Shown here piece after piece: positions 6,541 through 16,003 of a stretch of DNA of 24,923 nucleotides. Each line of letters starts with the position of its first letter. The stretch's first letter is position 1. Source of the stretch: RYN-431 sp036388295. Lineage in GTDB: Bacteria; Planctomycetota; Phycisphaerae; Tepidisphaerales; Tepidisphaeraceae. A program made the translations under genes and the position numbers. Under the pieces are notes generated by a model. It saw only the letters and a program-made list of their open reading frames with translations. It was not told the DNA's origin and made no database searches. The stretch covers positions 1 to 24,923 of the forward strand of contig DASVSC010000284.1 of the NCBI GenBank assembly GCA_036388295.1, written 5' to 3'.

Positions 6541-9500
6541 TTACCGCTTTTTGCCGCCCTGATTTCCGAGCGCGCCGTAGTAGTCTTCGATGATTTTCCG
6601 GTACTGCTCCACGATCGACTCGCTGCGGCTATCGATCACCGCCTGCCGCACGCGCGGCGTGACGCTGCCCCATTCGGACGCCGTTTCCGTCAAATCCTTC
6701 AGATCCTTCGGCGGACTGCCGGCCGCGGCGTTCTGGTCGGCCGATCCTTGCTGCGCATTACCGTTCTGCTGGCCCTGGCCCGGCTTGTTCTGGCCCTGAT
6801 TCCCGGCCGCCTGCGGGTCGCCCGGCTGGTTCGGCTGCCCGGGCTTACCGCTGCCCGACGAAGCCGACTGCTGTTGTTGCTGTTGGCTGTTTTTGAGAGC
6901 CTGGTCGATCAGGTCGTCGAGGTCCGTCAGGATGCGCCTCTGGATTTCCTGCGTCACCGGGCCGGGGTCGGTGTTGATGGCCAGGCGCTGGCGCGACCGG
7001 GCCATGCGCGTGCCGACGAGTTTGAAGTCTTTGTCGATCTTCTCCTGCTTCTTGGCCGGGTCGTCGCCGAGCAGGGTGTCCTCGAGGTCTTTTTGTTCCA
7101 CGTCCGCCGCGGCCGCTTCTTCGGGCAGTTGGTCTTTGTTGTCCGGCTCGGCGCTCAGGCCGCCTTGCCCTTGCGAAGCCTTTTTCAGAAGGCTGTCGAG
7201 CAGGTTGCGCAGCTCGCCCTGGCGGTTGCCGAGGGACGTGAGGCGTTCGCCGTCGGGCTTGGGCTCGGCGGCAATTTTACCGGTAGACGTATTCACCGCC
7301 GACTGCAGCGACTTGAGCAACTTCAGTTCCGGCTCGGTCGGCATCTTCGGCGGCTGCTGGCCGCCCGCGCCGCCCTGTCCTCCGCCGGCGCCGGCGTTTT
7401 CAAACTTCTGCTCGGGCGGCTTTTCTTCCAGGTGCTTGATCATCGCCGTCAGCTCTTCGACGATGCGTTCCTGTTCCGCCTGCGTGGGGACGGCGGTTTT
7501 CGACGCGACCAGATCCGCGCCGACGGCGTCCATCGCATTTTTAATGTCGCGGTTCGCCCAGACGTAAACGATGCTGCCGAGCGTGCTGAGGTCTTCTTCG
7601 ATCTTGGCCGTCTCTTCCGCCAGTTCCGCCTGCGTTTTCGGCAAGCGGGCGAGCGTGGGCCATTCGGTGCGGCGCACATTGCCCGCTTCGTCGCGGGCTT
7701 TTTCGACTTTCACGGTGTCGGCGTTGATCTGCTGCTGCCGCGCTTTGATCTTCACGTAACGCTCGCGGATGGCGTCTTTCTGCTGCTCCTGCTGCTTCTT
7801 GTCGGCCTCTTCCTTCTGCTGGTTGACCAGCGCCTTCGCCTCCTGCAAAGCGGCGAGAGCTTCGATCTGGTGCGGGTCGTAGGCCTCAGCGATCTTTGCG
7901 GCGCGCAGGCCGACGATGGCGCGTTCCATCTGCCCCGCCGCCCGGCCGAGGCGGGAACCGAGTTCGGCGGTCTGGGCTTGGCCGTCGGTCGTGCCGGCTA
8001 AATCGCGGGCGTTGCGGGCCGTCAGTTCCTGGGCCGTCGTCAGCAGGCGCGGCTCAGGGGGCTGAATCTGGTCCGGCTTACGCCGCGCGTCCTCGGTCAG
8101 CGTCGCGATCTGCTTCGGATCAACCGACTTCAACTTCTCCGGCCCCTGCAGCAGCAGACTGTCCAGGTTGTGGCCCGACTGGCGTCGCACGAGCGTGGCC
8201 ACCTGTTCCTGCAACTGCGCCAGCTGGTCACGCAGGCGGGCCAGCTCGCGCTTTTGGGCCTCCTTCAACTCGCCGAGCACTTGTTCCAGGCCGAGTTCGA
8301 CCTGCTTCTGGGTCTGCTGTGCGTTGGCCTGCTGGTTCTGCTGTGACTGCTGGGCAGCCCGCTTCTGGTCGGGCGCGACTTTGCTCTGCTCGCCCTGCTT
8401 GGCGGCGGCGGCCATCGCGTCGGCGCTGCTGGGGTCGCTGCGCTTCATCTGCTCGGCCTGCTTGCTCATCTGGTCGAGCGCCTTCTGCGTCCGCTCCGCC
8501 AGCTTGTTCTGGCGGTCGACGACGTTGTCGAGCTTCGCTTTATCGTCGGCGTTCAGGTCTTCGGCCTTTTTGCCCAGATTCGTCTTGGCGATCGCTTCGT
8601 TCGCCTGGCGCAGCTGACGTTGCTCGGCCAGGATCGCATTGATCTCGCCGACGCTGGCCTGCAGGCTGCCGACGGTGTCGAGCTTGGCCATGGCGCGGTC
8701 GAGTTGGTTGAGCGCCTTTTGCTGCTCCTGCTGGGCGGCCGACAGGTCAGCCTGCCGCGGCTCGGCGGCGCGGTCTTTTTCGCCCGCATTGGCTAGTGCC
8801 GCCGCCGCGTTCTTCATCGCCCCTTCGCCGGTCTGCACGAGCGTGTTGCGCACGTCGTCGGCCGTCTGTTTCAGTTCCTCGGCGGTCGAACGGTTTTCTT
8901 CCAGCCGGGCGATCGACTGCTGCACGCGGTCGCCGAGCTGCTTCGCGGCCGCGGCGGCGCTGGCCTGCTGCTGCGTCAGGCGCTGGGCGACGTCCTGGTC
9001 GCCGGCGTCGAGCTGCGGTTTGTCCTTCGTGTCCGTCTCCAGCTGCTGCGTCTCCTGCTTGGCGCGCTGCTGCGTGGTGCGAACGAGGGTCGCCTGCGTT
9101 TTGACCGAGCGCAGTTCGTCCGTCACCCGGCCGGCCAATTCGTCCTGGGAAACCAGCGTGATGCGCAGCTTCGGCGTGCCGACAGGGTCGTGGCGTTTTC
9201 CGCCGAGGTCGTAATTGTCGCGGGCGACGACGCTGTACTCAATCACGTCGCCGGCGACGAGTTGCAGCGGATTGAGCTCCCATTTGTAGTTCGCACGGAA
9301 CCGCACGCGATCGCTCGAAGCATCGACCGGCTGCCACGACACGTCCACCGTCGGCTTCCCGCCCGTCAGCAGCGGCAGTTCCCATTTGCGCGGCGACGGC
9401 TGCAGGCGCTCGACGACCAACACCATCTCAGCAATGCCGCAATCGTCTTCCACGACGGCCTGCAGCGGGACGAACGCGGTCGGCGTGCGCTCTTCACTGC

Positions 9501-10785
9501 GCCGCGGGTTTTCCAGCTGAATCGCCAGATTCGTGTCGGGGCGCACGACGACTTCGTACTCTTCGAGCGCGGTGTTGGCGAAGCCGTCGGCGTCCACGGC
9601 GTGCACGCGGAACCGCCGCGACGCGTCAGCGACGAACGTGGCGACGGCAACGGCTTCCGATGGCCGCGACCAGTCCGCCGCGAGCGGCTCGGTCGGCTGT
9701 GACGTGGGCGCGCCGACACGTTGCAGAGTCGGGTCCGTCGTCCGTGTGCCGGCCGCGTACGATTTGTCGCGGCCGTTTAACGGCTTGTTGAACGTGACTT
9801 CGACGCTTACACCGCTTCCCTCGGCCGCGACGGCCGGGGCGTTGGCGAGTTCGACCGTCTGCGTCGGCCGGCCGACGGCGTAGGCTGGCGGCGTGACGCG
9901 GGCGACGATTTTACGGATCGCCAGGCGCGGCACGATCTGGATCGGCGCCAGTTCGCGCCGGTCGTCGCCGGCTTCCATCCAGACGCGCATCGTGCCGCCG
10001 GCTTGGCCGGGTTCTAAGCGGGCGTCGAGAGAGGAGGCGAAGCCGTTGTCCGCACCGCGTGACATGAACACCTGTTGGACCGGGCCGCCGTCGATCTGGT
10101 AGTACAAGATCGGCTTGATCGACGGCTGATCGCCCCGCCTGAGCATCGCCAGCACGTCAATCTTCTGCCCGACGGCCACCCGTGTCGGCGGTTGTCCGAC
10201 CCAGTCGATCTGAACGCGTTTGGGCCACGGGCTGGCACTGAACGGCGTGACGAGGCGCGACGCGATCAGGCCGAGCGTGCTGCGGTCGAGCAGCAGGCCG
10301 GCGAGCAACAGGACGATGATCGCGGCGGCCAGCGCAGAACCGAGCGACACGACCGCCGGTTTGGCGACCACGGCTCGGCCGAGGTCGATTTGGCTGGCGA
10401 TGCGGGTGGTCTGGTCGATCGTGCGCTGCTGCAGGACCGCGCTGCCGGGGTTGTTGCCCTCGACGAAGTTGATCGTGGAGCGGAGCCGGTCTTCGAACTG
10501 CGGGAAGGCCCGCTCCAGCCGGCCGGCGATATCGGAGAGCGACATGCCGACGGTGGCGGGCCGGGCGACGTAGCGGTACACGCACCACGCGACGGCGACG
10601 ACGGCGGCGGTCATCGCCACCACCCGCGGCCAGGCGTACAGGTTCAGCAGGTAGTCGAGCGCGACGATCAGCAGCAGCAGCGTGAGCGCCGCGCCGATGA
10701 CGATGCCGACGCCATAGGCCACGCTCAGCCAGCGGGCCCGGCGACGCACGGCGTCGATCGATTCGATCAATGCGGTCGGCGGCAC
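6541..10785 (-). CDS. Giant three-TM coiled-coil envelope protein of VWA operon
   Basis: The product is about 1414 aa. The N-terminus carries two TM helices (about residues 24-48 and 54-72) and a third near 148-168. A beta-rich region up to about residue 560 includes repeated Ig-like stretches such as RKIVARVTPPAYAVG and PTAFVPLQAVVEDDCGIAEM. A very long Gln/Ala/Lys/Glu coiled coil follows to about residue 1300, with Gly-Gly-Gln and poly-Gln low-complexity spacers. It ends in an ordered tail, RQAVIDSRSESIVEQYRKII followed by EDYYGAL. It resembles DUF4175-type proteins in general plan. The minus-strand AAGGAG at 10796-10791 sits 5 bases before the GTG at 10785, which is therefore preferred to the GTG at 10791. 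The gene starts 23 bases after the VWA/amidotransferase-like gene. A scaffold or tether role is inferred. Confidence 0.85.
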   Translation of the reverse strand: MPPTALIESIDAVRRRARWLSVAYGVGIVIGAALTLLLLIVALDYLLNLYAWPRVVAMTAAVVAVAWCVYRYVARPATVGMSLSDIAGRLERAFPQFEDRLRSTINFVEGNNPGSAVLQQRTIDQTTRIASQIDLGRAVVAKPAVVSLGSALAAAIIVLLLAGLLLDRSTLGLIASRLVTPFSASPWPKRVQIDWVGQPPTRVAVGQKIDVLAMLRRGDQPSIKPILYYQIDGGPVQQVFMSRGADNGFASSLDARLEPGQAGGTMRVWMEAGDDRRELAPIQIVPRLAIRKIVARVTPPAYAVGRPTQTVELANAPAVAAEGSGVSVEVTFNKPLNGRDKSYAAGTRTTDPTLQRVGAPTSQPTEPLAADWSRPSEAVAVATFVADASRRFRVHAVDADGFANTALEEYEVVVRPDTNLAIQLENPRRSEERTPTAFVPLQAVVEDDCGIAEMVLVVERLQPSPRKWELPLLTGGKPTVDVSWQPVDASSDRVRFRANYKWELNPLQLVAGDVIEYSVVARDNYDLGGKRHDPVGTPKLRITLVSQDELAGRVTDELRSVKTQATLVRTTQQRAKQETQQLETDTKDKPQLDAGDQDVAQRLTQQQASAAAAAKQLGDRVQQSIARLEENRSTAEELKQTADDVRNTLVQTGEGAMKNAAAALANAGEKDRAAEPRQADLSAAQQEQQKALNQLDRAMAKLDTVGSLQASVGEINAILAEQRQLRQANEAIAKTNLGKKAEDLNADDKAKLDNVVDRQNKLAERTQKALDQMSKQAEQMKRSDPSSADAMAAAAKQGEQSKVAPDQKRAAQQSQQNQQANAQQTQKQVELGLEQVLGELKEAQKRELARLRDQLAQLQEQVATLVRRQSGHNLDSLLLQGPEKLKSVDPKQIATLTEDARRKPDQIQPPEPRLLTTAQELTARNARDLAGTTDGQAQTAELGSRLGRAAGQMERAIVGLRAAKIAEAYDPHQIEALAALQEAKALVNQQKEEADKKQQEQQKDAIRERYVKIKARQQQINADTVKVEKARDEAGNVRRTEWPTLARLPKTQAELAEETAKIEEDLSTLGSIVYVWANRDIKNAMDAVGADLVASKTAVPTQAEQERIVEELTAMIKHLEEKPPEQKFENAGAGGGQGGAGGQQPPKMPTEPELKLLKSLQSAVNTSTGKIAAEPKPDGERLTSLGNRQGELRNLLDSLLKKASQGQGGLSAEPDNKDQLPEEAAAADVEQKDLEDTLLGDDPAKKQEKIDKDFKLVGTRMARSRQRLAINTDPGPVTQEIQRRILTDLDDLIDQALKNSQQQQQQSASSGSGKPGQPNQPGDPQAAGNQGQNKPGQGQQNGNAQQGSADQNAAAGSPPKDLKDLTETASEWGSVTPRVRQAVIDSRSESIVEQYRKIIEDYYGALGNQGGKKR

Positions 10786-10808
10786 AGTCACTCCTTAAAC
10801 AACAGTCG

Positions 10809-13172
10809 TCACACCATCCCGAACCATTTCCGCAATACCCACTCGGCCGTCAGCACCATCGCGAACAAAACCAGCGCTACCGGGGCATTCCACACCGGCT
10901 GGTTGCTGATCACCGGCACACGGCGCTGCGCGCTGGGAATCTGAGGCAACTTGGTGGCCGCTTCTGTGAGTTCAATCACTTGGCCGCCGGTTTCGTTCGC
11001 CAGGCGATTCAGGCTGACACGGTCGACCTGCGGCGTATTCAATTCGAGTTTCGGCACACTGATTTCGACCGGCAGCGTCAGATCCCCGACGCCAGGAACC
11101 GGACCGGGTAATCTTACCGTGAACTTGCCCAGACGGTCTGCGGAAAAACTGGCCAAATACGTGTCGCCCCCTTCCTGTCGCACTAGCGTCTCCTGCCGGA
11201 CGGCCGCGCCGTCGGCGTTGGTCAATTGGACGCTCAATTGTGGCGGAAGTTGCGTGAGCAGTTGCGGGTCGATGACGCGGAGAATCAGCCGCACCTGCTG
11301 GCCGAGATCATAGACGGGTTTCTGGCTCACCAGCGTGATCCGCCGCTGCCCAAGCTTGCGGCCGCCGGCGAGGAAGCGGAGCTGCTGCACCCAGAACGTG
11401 TCGAACACGCTTTCGCCGGTGTAGAAGCGCCATCGCCACGAATCATCGATGGCCAGAAACGCCGTGCGGCCCGCGCCGTACCGGCCGCTGACCAGGATAG
11501 GCGCTTTGCGTCCGTCGGGCCCGACGTCCGTCGGGTGCTCCGCCAGTGTCTCGCCCACGCCCGGCTTGGCCATCACGCCGCGGCTGTACCAGAACAGCGG
11601 CTGCCAGGTCTGCTTCAAGTACGTGTCGTTCTCGGCGCGGTCGGGGAAGAATCGGAACAAGCTGGAGTCGCTTCCCGCCTTCGTCAGCACGGGTCGAAAC
11701 GCTTCGGCGATCGTGCCGCCCGCGGTGCCCCAGTCTTCGCTGGCGCTGCGGGTGACGTCGACGGGCAGAATCGCCTCGACCGGTGTTCCCTTCCACGCCG
11801 CCGGCGAAAACAGCGGCCCCGCCACCATGCCCAGCCCCCCGGCGCGTCGGCCGACGTAGTCGCTCAGCAATTGAAGTTGGTTGTCAGAAAACTCGCGCGG
11901 GTCGACGTCGCCGATCAGTACCACGTCGTATTCCAGCAATTCTGCGGCCGTCTCGGGGAAGCGTGTGATCGGCTTGTCGCCCTCCTGCCGGAAGTTCATG
12001 TCGGCCGACATCAGCAGGCAGGAAATGTCGACGGTTTTGTCGCGGATCATTCCCGTTTTCAGGTACCGGTAGTCCCATCGCGGGTAGCCGTCGACGTAAA
12101 GCACGTTGATCTTCGCGTCCAGCACGGCCAGTTGCAGTTCGCGCGTGTTGTCGCCTAAGTCGATCTCGCCCGGCAGCGGCTCGGCCTCGACGATCAAGTC
12201 TAAATTGCCCTGCTCCGCCGGCGTGAACAGCAGTTCGACTTCGGCCGGCGCTTCGCCGGTCGGCGTGAAGGTTTGTTCGACCGGCTTGCCGTCCGCACTG
12301 GTAACCGTCTTGCCGGTGGCCTTGCTCTTCAGCCGTACGACCACCGGCGTTCCACCGAGGCCGACGGCCCGCACTGTCGCCCGGATGTTCGCGATCTCGC
12401 CACTGAACACGACGTCCTGCGCGCTGACCTGCTGCACCTCAATATTCCGCGGCGGCCCTTCCGAACCGACCGGAATTGCAAAAACCGGCGCGCCGAAATC
12501 CTTCACTTCGTCGATGGCCGCCGCCAGGGACTGCTGCGGCATGTCGCGGCCGTCGGTCATCACGACCACGCCCGCGACACGACGGCCCTGCAAATCGCGC
12601 AGGATCGTCCGCACCGACGCCGCCACCTGCGTGTTCTGACCGCGCGGTGCAACATCCGGCACAGGCTGAGTGGTCGACGTAGCGACGGCGACCGCGTCGG
12701 AATTGAAGCGATAGAATTTCAGCTCGTGCGTTTTGGCCAGGTCGCGCAGCAAAGCCGCGTCGCGGGAGGCGAGCAGCGTCTGGATCGCCTCCATTCGCGT
12801 TTCCATTCGATCGCCGGCCGGCACGTCGGCCACGCGCATCGACAATGAATCGTCTATCGCGATGGCCAGCACGGACGGTTCCACGCGAGATTGCGTCAAC
12901 GTGATGACCGGCCGGTTCAGCAGCACCAGTACGAGCGCGATCAGCGTCAGCCGCAGCCCGGCCAGCAGCACGCGGACCAGGTTGGACCGTCCTTCGCGTC
13001 GATAAACGTAAACAACTAACGCGATGCCGATCAGGGCCAGCACCGTGTTCCAGACGCCGCTGCCGATCGATTCGCCGCCCGGCCATTGCGGGTTGAAGCC
13101 GAGCGCGAAGTCCCCCTCCTGGCCAAGGAAGCCGCGGTCGAGGCCGAAAAGCAGTTCGATCAGTCGCTGCAT
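10809..13172 (-). CDS. Membrane VWA protein with amidotransferase-like domain
   Basis: This 787-aa protein has two N-terminal TM helices (about 43-58 and 68-90), a von Willebrand A domain (about 100-240), a beta-rich linker, a class I glutamine amidotransferase-like domain beginning at VLYVDGYPRWDYRYLK (near 357), and a C-terminal TM helix (about 762-780). The metal site of the VWA domain is complete: Asp107-x-Ser109-x-Ser111, Thr181 and Asp207 in MTDGRD. The amidotransferase-like part shows no GxCxG nucleophile, so it is probably not enzymatic, as is usual for this planctomycete-type architecture. The ATG at 13172 lies 3 bases after the stop of the BatA-like gene. Most of the protein is expected outside the cytoplasmic membrane, with the VWA domain acting as a metal-dependent protein-binding module. 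Confidence 0.9.
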   Translation of the reverse strand: MQRLIELLFGLDRGFLGQEGDFALGFNPQWPGGESIGSGVWNTVLALIGIALVVYVYRREGRSNLVRVLLAGLRLTLIALVLVLLNRPVITLTQSRVEPSVLAIAIDDSLSMRVADVPAGDRMETRMEAIQTLLASRDAALLRDLAKTHELKFYRFNSDAVAVATSTTQPVPDVAPRGQNTQVAASVRTILRDLQGRRVAGVVVMTDGRDMPQQSLAAAIDEVKDFGAPVFAIPVGSEGPPRNIEVQQVSAQDVVFSGEIANIRATVRAVGLGGTPVVVRLKSKATGKTVTSADGKPVEQTFTPTGEAPAEVELLFTPAEQGNLDLIVEAEPLPGEIDLGDNTRELQLAVLDAKINVLYVDGYPRWDYRYLKTGMIRDKTVDISCLLMSADMNFRQEGDKPITRFPETAAELLEYDVVLIGDVDPREFSDNQLQLLSDYVGRRAGGLGMVAGPLFSPAAWKGTPVEAILPVDVTRSASEDWGTAGGTIAEAFRPVLTKAGSDSSLFRFFPDRAENDTYLKQTWQPLFWYSRGVMAKPGVGETLAEHPTDVGPDGRKAPILVSGRYGAGRTAFLAIDDSWRWRFYTGESVFDTFWVQQLRFLAGGRKLGQRRITLVSQKPVYDLGQQVRLILRVIDPQLLTQLPPQLSVQLTNADGAAVRQETLVRQEGGDTYLASFSADRLGKFTVRLPGPVPGVGDLTLPVEISVPKLELNTPQVDRVSLNRLANETGGQVIELTEAATKLPQIPSAQRRVPVISNQPVWNAPVALVLFAMVLTAEWVLRKWFGMV

Positions 13173-13175
13173 GAA

Positions 13176-15335
13176 TTACGTTCGCCGGTGGTGTCCGAAC
13201 CGCATGGCCATGAAACATTCGACGCCCAGCAGAATCAGCACGACGGTCATCAGCGACCAACCGAAGTCGCGACGGTCCTGACTCACCAGCGTCGGCAGTT
13301 CAGCCGCTTCGAAGGCCACGTCGATGTTGCCGAGTGCCTGGCGGATCGCGTCGTCGGTCACCGCCCGGATGTCGGCCTCGTCGGCCGGCGGGTTCACGCT
13401 GATCGGCACGCTGTTGTTGCCGCCGGTCAGGGTGTAAACGCCCGGCTTTTCAATCGGGCGGGACTGGTAAAAAAGGGACCCGTCGGGCGTAGCGGTCTGT
13501 TCCAGTGGCTGATCGACATTCGTGGCCGGGTCGCGCAGTGTCGGCGTCCCGCCGAGCCGCCATGATGCCGGCAGTTGCAGCCGCTGGCCCGCCTCTAGGT
13601 TCATCCACCGCTCGCCGCCCCCCACCGTGCCGGCCAGCAGTTCGTGCATCAGGGCAACGTATGCGGGCTTGGCGGGAAAGTCGGTCCATTCGGCGTCAGC
13701 GCTGCTGGCGAAGAAGACCACGCGGCCGTCGCCGAGCGACTGCAGCGTCACGGCCGGGTCGTTGCTGCCCTGGTAAGCCAGCACACGCTGCGCGTTCGTC
13801 TCGGGCTTGGGCGCGACTTGCCAGTAGGTGAACGCCTGGGCGGTGTCGAGGCCCGATTTTTCGATGTTCGCGAACGCGGCCAGCAGCGGGTGATTGTTCC
13901 CGCTCGGGTTGAAGGCGAAAGTGAAGCCGGGCCCGCTCTGGCGCTGCACCAGCGGGCCGGGCAGCAGGCCGCGTGGGACGAGGCTGCTGTTGTAGCTTTC
14001 GCGTTGCACCTGTTCGCCGGTGAACCAGACGAGCGTGCCGCCACTCTTGACGTACGTCTGCAACTGGTCGGCCGTCGAAGAGGCGATCTGCGCGACGTCC
14101 GTGAACAGCACCGCGCGATAATCGCTGAGCGTACGACTGCCGAGTTCGATGTCACTGATGCGTTCGACGCGGATGTAACTGTCCGTCGTCTGCCCGGCGT
14201 CGGCTGAGAGCGTCGGCGGCGACAGGGCCAGTGTGAGGAACGCGCCGGAGCCTTCCAGATCGCTCGCGCCGCGGCGTCCTTCGACGATCAGCACTTTCAT
14301 CTCCGCTGCCACGTCCAGCGTGCGGTAGCGCTGGTTGTCGACCGGCAAGCGGTCGTCGGCCGACAGCCGCACGCCCAGCACCGTGGGGCCGCCGGTGCGC
14401 AGCTGCGCGTTGCTCTGCGTTTGCGGGCCGGTTTGCGCGTCGAGCGCGACGCTTGACCCGCCGGGCAAGGTGTCGCCGCCCAGGGTCCAGAGCAGCGAAG
14501 ATTCGGTCGTCTGGCCGTAGCTGCGTGCGGTAGCCCGGAAATCGTTGGCGAAACGCGTCCGCACGAGATTCGTCGTCGGCGACACGTCCAGCACGGCCAC
14601 ATTCGTAGCACCAGAGACGCCGACGTTGAAGTGGCGAATGCGGTACGACGCGGCCAGCTTCGGGCCGAGCTGTTCGATCGCGCCGGCGGCCGGGCCGCGC
14701 CAGGCGCTGGCGGTGGCGTCGGAAAACAGGTCGAGGTAACGTGTCGGCCGATCGGAGTTACTGTCGGCGGCATGGCGGGCCAGTTCCAGCGCGCCGGCCA
14801 GATCCGTGCCGCCGGCGGATTGGGCGATGCGATCGACCGCGGCGGCCGCGGCGTTCAGGTCGTACGTCGGCGACGCCAGCACGGCCGTCGCGGGGCGGGC
14901 GGCCGTCAGCAGCACCACGCTGTCGCCGCCCGACGACAGCGACGCGATCAGCTGCCTGGCCAGCTTCTTCGCCTGATCCAGGTTCGTCTTCGCCCCCGGC
15001 CGGTCGGCTTCGTAGGCCATGGAATAGCTGTTGTCGATCACGATCACGTGCAGCGACGACGACCGGCCCGCCAGGTTCGCCAGCGTCGACTGGTCGCACC
15101 CTGCTGGCCGCGCCAGGGCCAGGCCCATCAGTGCGATGACCAGACAGCGCACGGCCAGCAGCAGCCATTGTTCGAACTGCAGCCGCCGGCGGTTCTTCTT
15201 CATCGCCGCCAGCAGGAACTGCATGGCCGCCCACTCCGTAATTTTGTAGCGGCGGCGATTCAACAGATGAATGGCGACCGGAATGCCGACCAGCAGCAAG
15301 CCCGCGACCGCGAACAATGGGGACAAAAACGTCAC
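13176..15335 (-). CDS. BatA-like membrane protein with VWA domain
   Basis: The 719-aa protein opens with the BatA/aerotolerance N-terminal region: MTFLSPLFAVAGLLLVGIPV as the first TM helix, HLLNRRRYKITEWAAMQFL, then a second TM helix (about 57-76) ending in LARP. The VWA domain follows, with a complete metal site (Asp101, Ser103, Ser105, Thr177, Asp206). Its middle region from KVLIVEGRRG resembles an amidotransferase fold with no visible nucleophile, and a last TM helix precedes the basic end (MRFGHHRRT). The start is GTG at 15335, overlapping the TGA of the PRAI-like gene by 4 bases. Family members sit beside MoxR and DUF58 genes across bacteria and are linked to envelope stress and aerotolerance. 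The exact target here is unknown. Confidence 0.9.
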   Translation of the reverse strand: MTFLSPLFAVAGLLLVGIPVAIHLLNRRRYKITEWAAMQFLLAAMKKNRRRLQFEQWLLLAVRCLVIALMGLALARPAGCDQSTLANLAGRSSSLHVIVIDNSYSMAYEADRPGAKTNLDQAKKLARQLIASLSSGGDSVVLLTAARPATAVLASPTYDLNAAAAAVDRIAQSAGGTDLAGALELARHAADSNSDRPTRYLDLFSDATASAWRGPAAGAIEQLGPKLAASYRIRHFNVGVSGATNVAVLDVSPTTNLVRTRFANDFRATARSYGQTTESSLLWTLGGDTLPGGSSVALDAQTGPQTQSNAQLRTGGPTVLGVRLSADDRLPVDNQRYRTLDVAAEMKVLIVEGRRGASDLEGSGAFLTLALSPPTLSADAGQTTDSYIRVERISDIELGSRTLSDYRAVLFTDVAQIASSTADQLQTYVKSGGTLVWFTGEQVQRESYNSSLVPRGLLPGPLVQRQSGPGFTFAFNPSGNNHPLLAAFANIEKSGLDTAQAFTYWQVAPKPETNAQRVLAYQGSNDPAVTLQSLGDGRVVFFASSADAEWTDFPAKPAYVALMHELLAGTVGGGERWMNLEAGQRLQLPASWRLGGTPTLRDPATNVDQPLEQTATPDGSLFYQSRPIEKPGVYTLTGGNNSVPISVNPPADEADIRAVTDDAIRQALGNIDVAFEAAELPTLVSQDRRDFGWSLMTVVLILLGVECFMAMRFGHHRRT

Positions 15336-16003
15336 GCCGTCCGCCCGGCCGCCTGAACTGCGGCGACAAACGCCGCCAGCTTCTCGCCATCAAGTCGGCC
15401 GTCCGTGCGGACACTGCTGCAGACGTCGATTCCGAACGGCCGCACGCGCGCGATGGCTTCGCCGACGTTGTCGCTGTTCAATCCGCCGGCGAGGTAAACC
15501 GGCACGGCGACGCTTTCGACGATGCGCCGACTGACGGACCAGTCGTGCACGCGGCCGGTGCCGCCGAGTTCTTTGATCGGCAGCGACGCGTTGCCGCTGT
15601 CGAGCAGAATGGCGTCCACGTGTTCGGCCGCCGCGTTCGCCTCGGCGACGCTGTCGTGGTCGCGCACGTGAATCACCTGCACCAGACCGATGCCGGGCAG
15701 TTCCTCGCGCAGCATTTCGTACACGCCGGCGGGCACCCAGTCGCACAACTGAATGGCCGTGGTGCGGCAACGCCGGTATTGGGCAATCAGGCCGTCGGCG
15801 TCCGTCAGCGAGGTCAGCAGGAATGACGAAACGCCGGGCGGCACGCGACGGGCGACGCGGTGGATGACCCCCTCGTCGATCGGCCCCGGCCCGCTCGGCA
15901 TCGCCGACACCAGGCCGATCGCGTCCGCCCCGGACTTCACGGCCACGGCGGATTCGGCTTCGTCGGCAATGCAACAGATCTTGATACGCGTGCGAACAGT
16001 CAT
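15332..16003 (-). CDS. PRAI/TrpF-like barrel protein in MoxR/VWA operon
   Basis: This 223-aa protein clearly has the phosphoribosylanthranilate isomerase fold. It keeps the catalytic Cys10 in KICC (usually KICG) and the catalytic Asp135 in AILLDS. Phosphate-site motifs GGTGRVHDW and VYLAGGLNSDNV, and the ending GIDVCSSVRTDGRLD, are also intact. The loop that normally reads SPR, whose Arg contacts the substrate in TrpF, is replaced by MPSGPGPID. No other trp gene is nearby. It overlaps DUF58 (ATGA) and the BatA-like gene (GTGA) by 4 bases each, so it is translated as a fixed member of this operon. I call it TrpF-like rather than trpF; it could still be the tryptophan enzyme if the genome has no other copy. 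Confidence 0.85.
   Translation of the reverse strand: MTVRTRIKICCIADEAESAVAVKSGADAIGLVSAMPSGPGPIDEGVIHRVARRVPPGVSSFLLTSLTDADGLIAQYRRCRTTAIQLCDWVPAGVYEMLREELPGIGLVQVIHVRDHDSVAEANAAAEHVDAILLDSGNASLPIKELGGTGRVHDWSVSRRIVESVAVPVYLAGGLNSDNVGEAIARVRPFGIDVCSSVRTDGRLDGEKLAAFVAAVQAAGRTA

Noticed and set aside
6340..8001. 553-codon plus-strand frame opposite the coiled-coil gene
   Set aside because: It is Leu/Phe/Arg-rich with no family motif, and mirrors the Gln/Lys coiled coil codon by codon; similar mirrors at 5370-6593, 10075-10944 and 11226-12158 were also dismissed.
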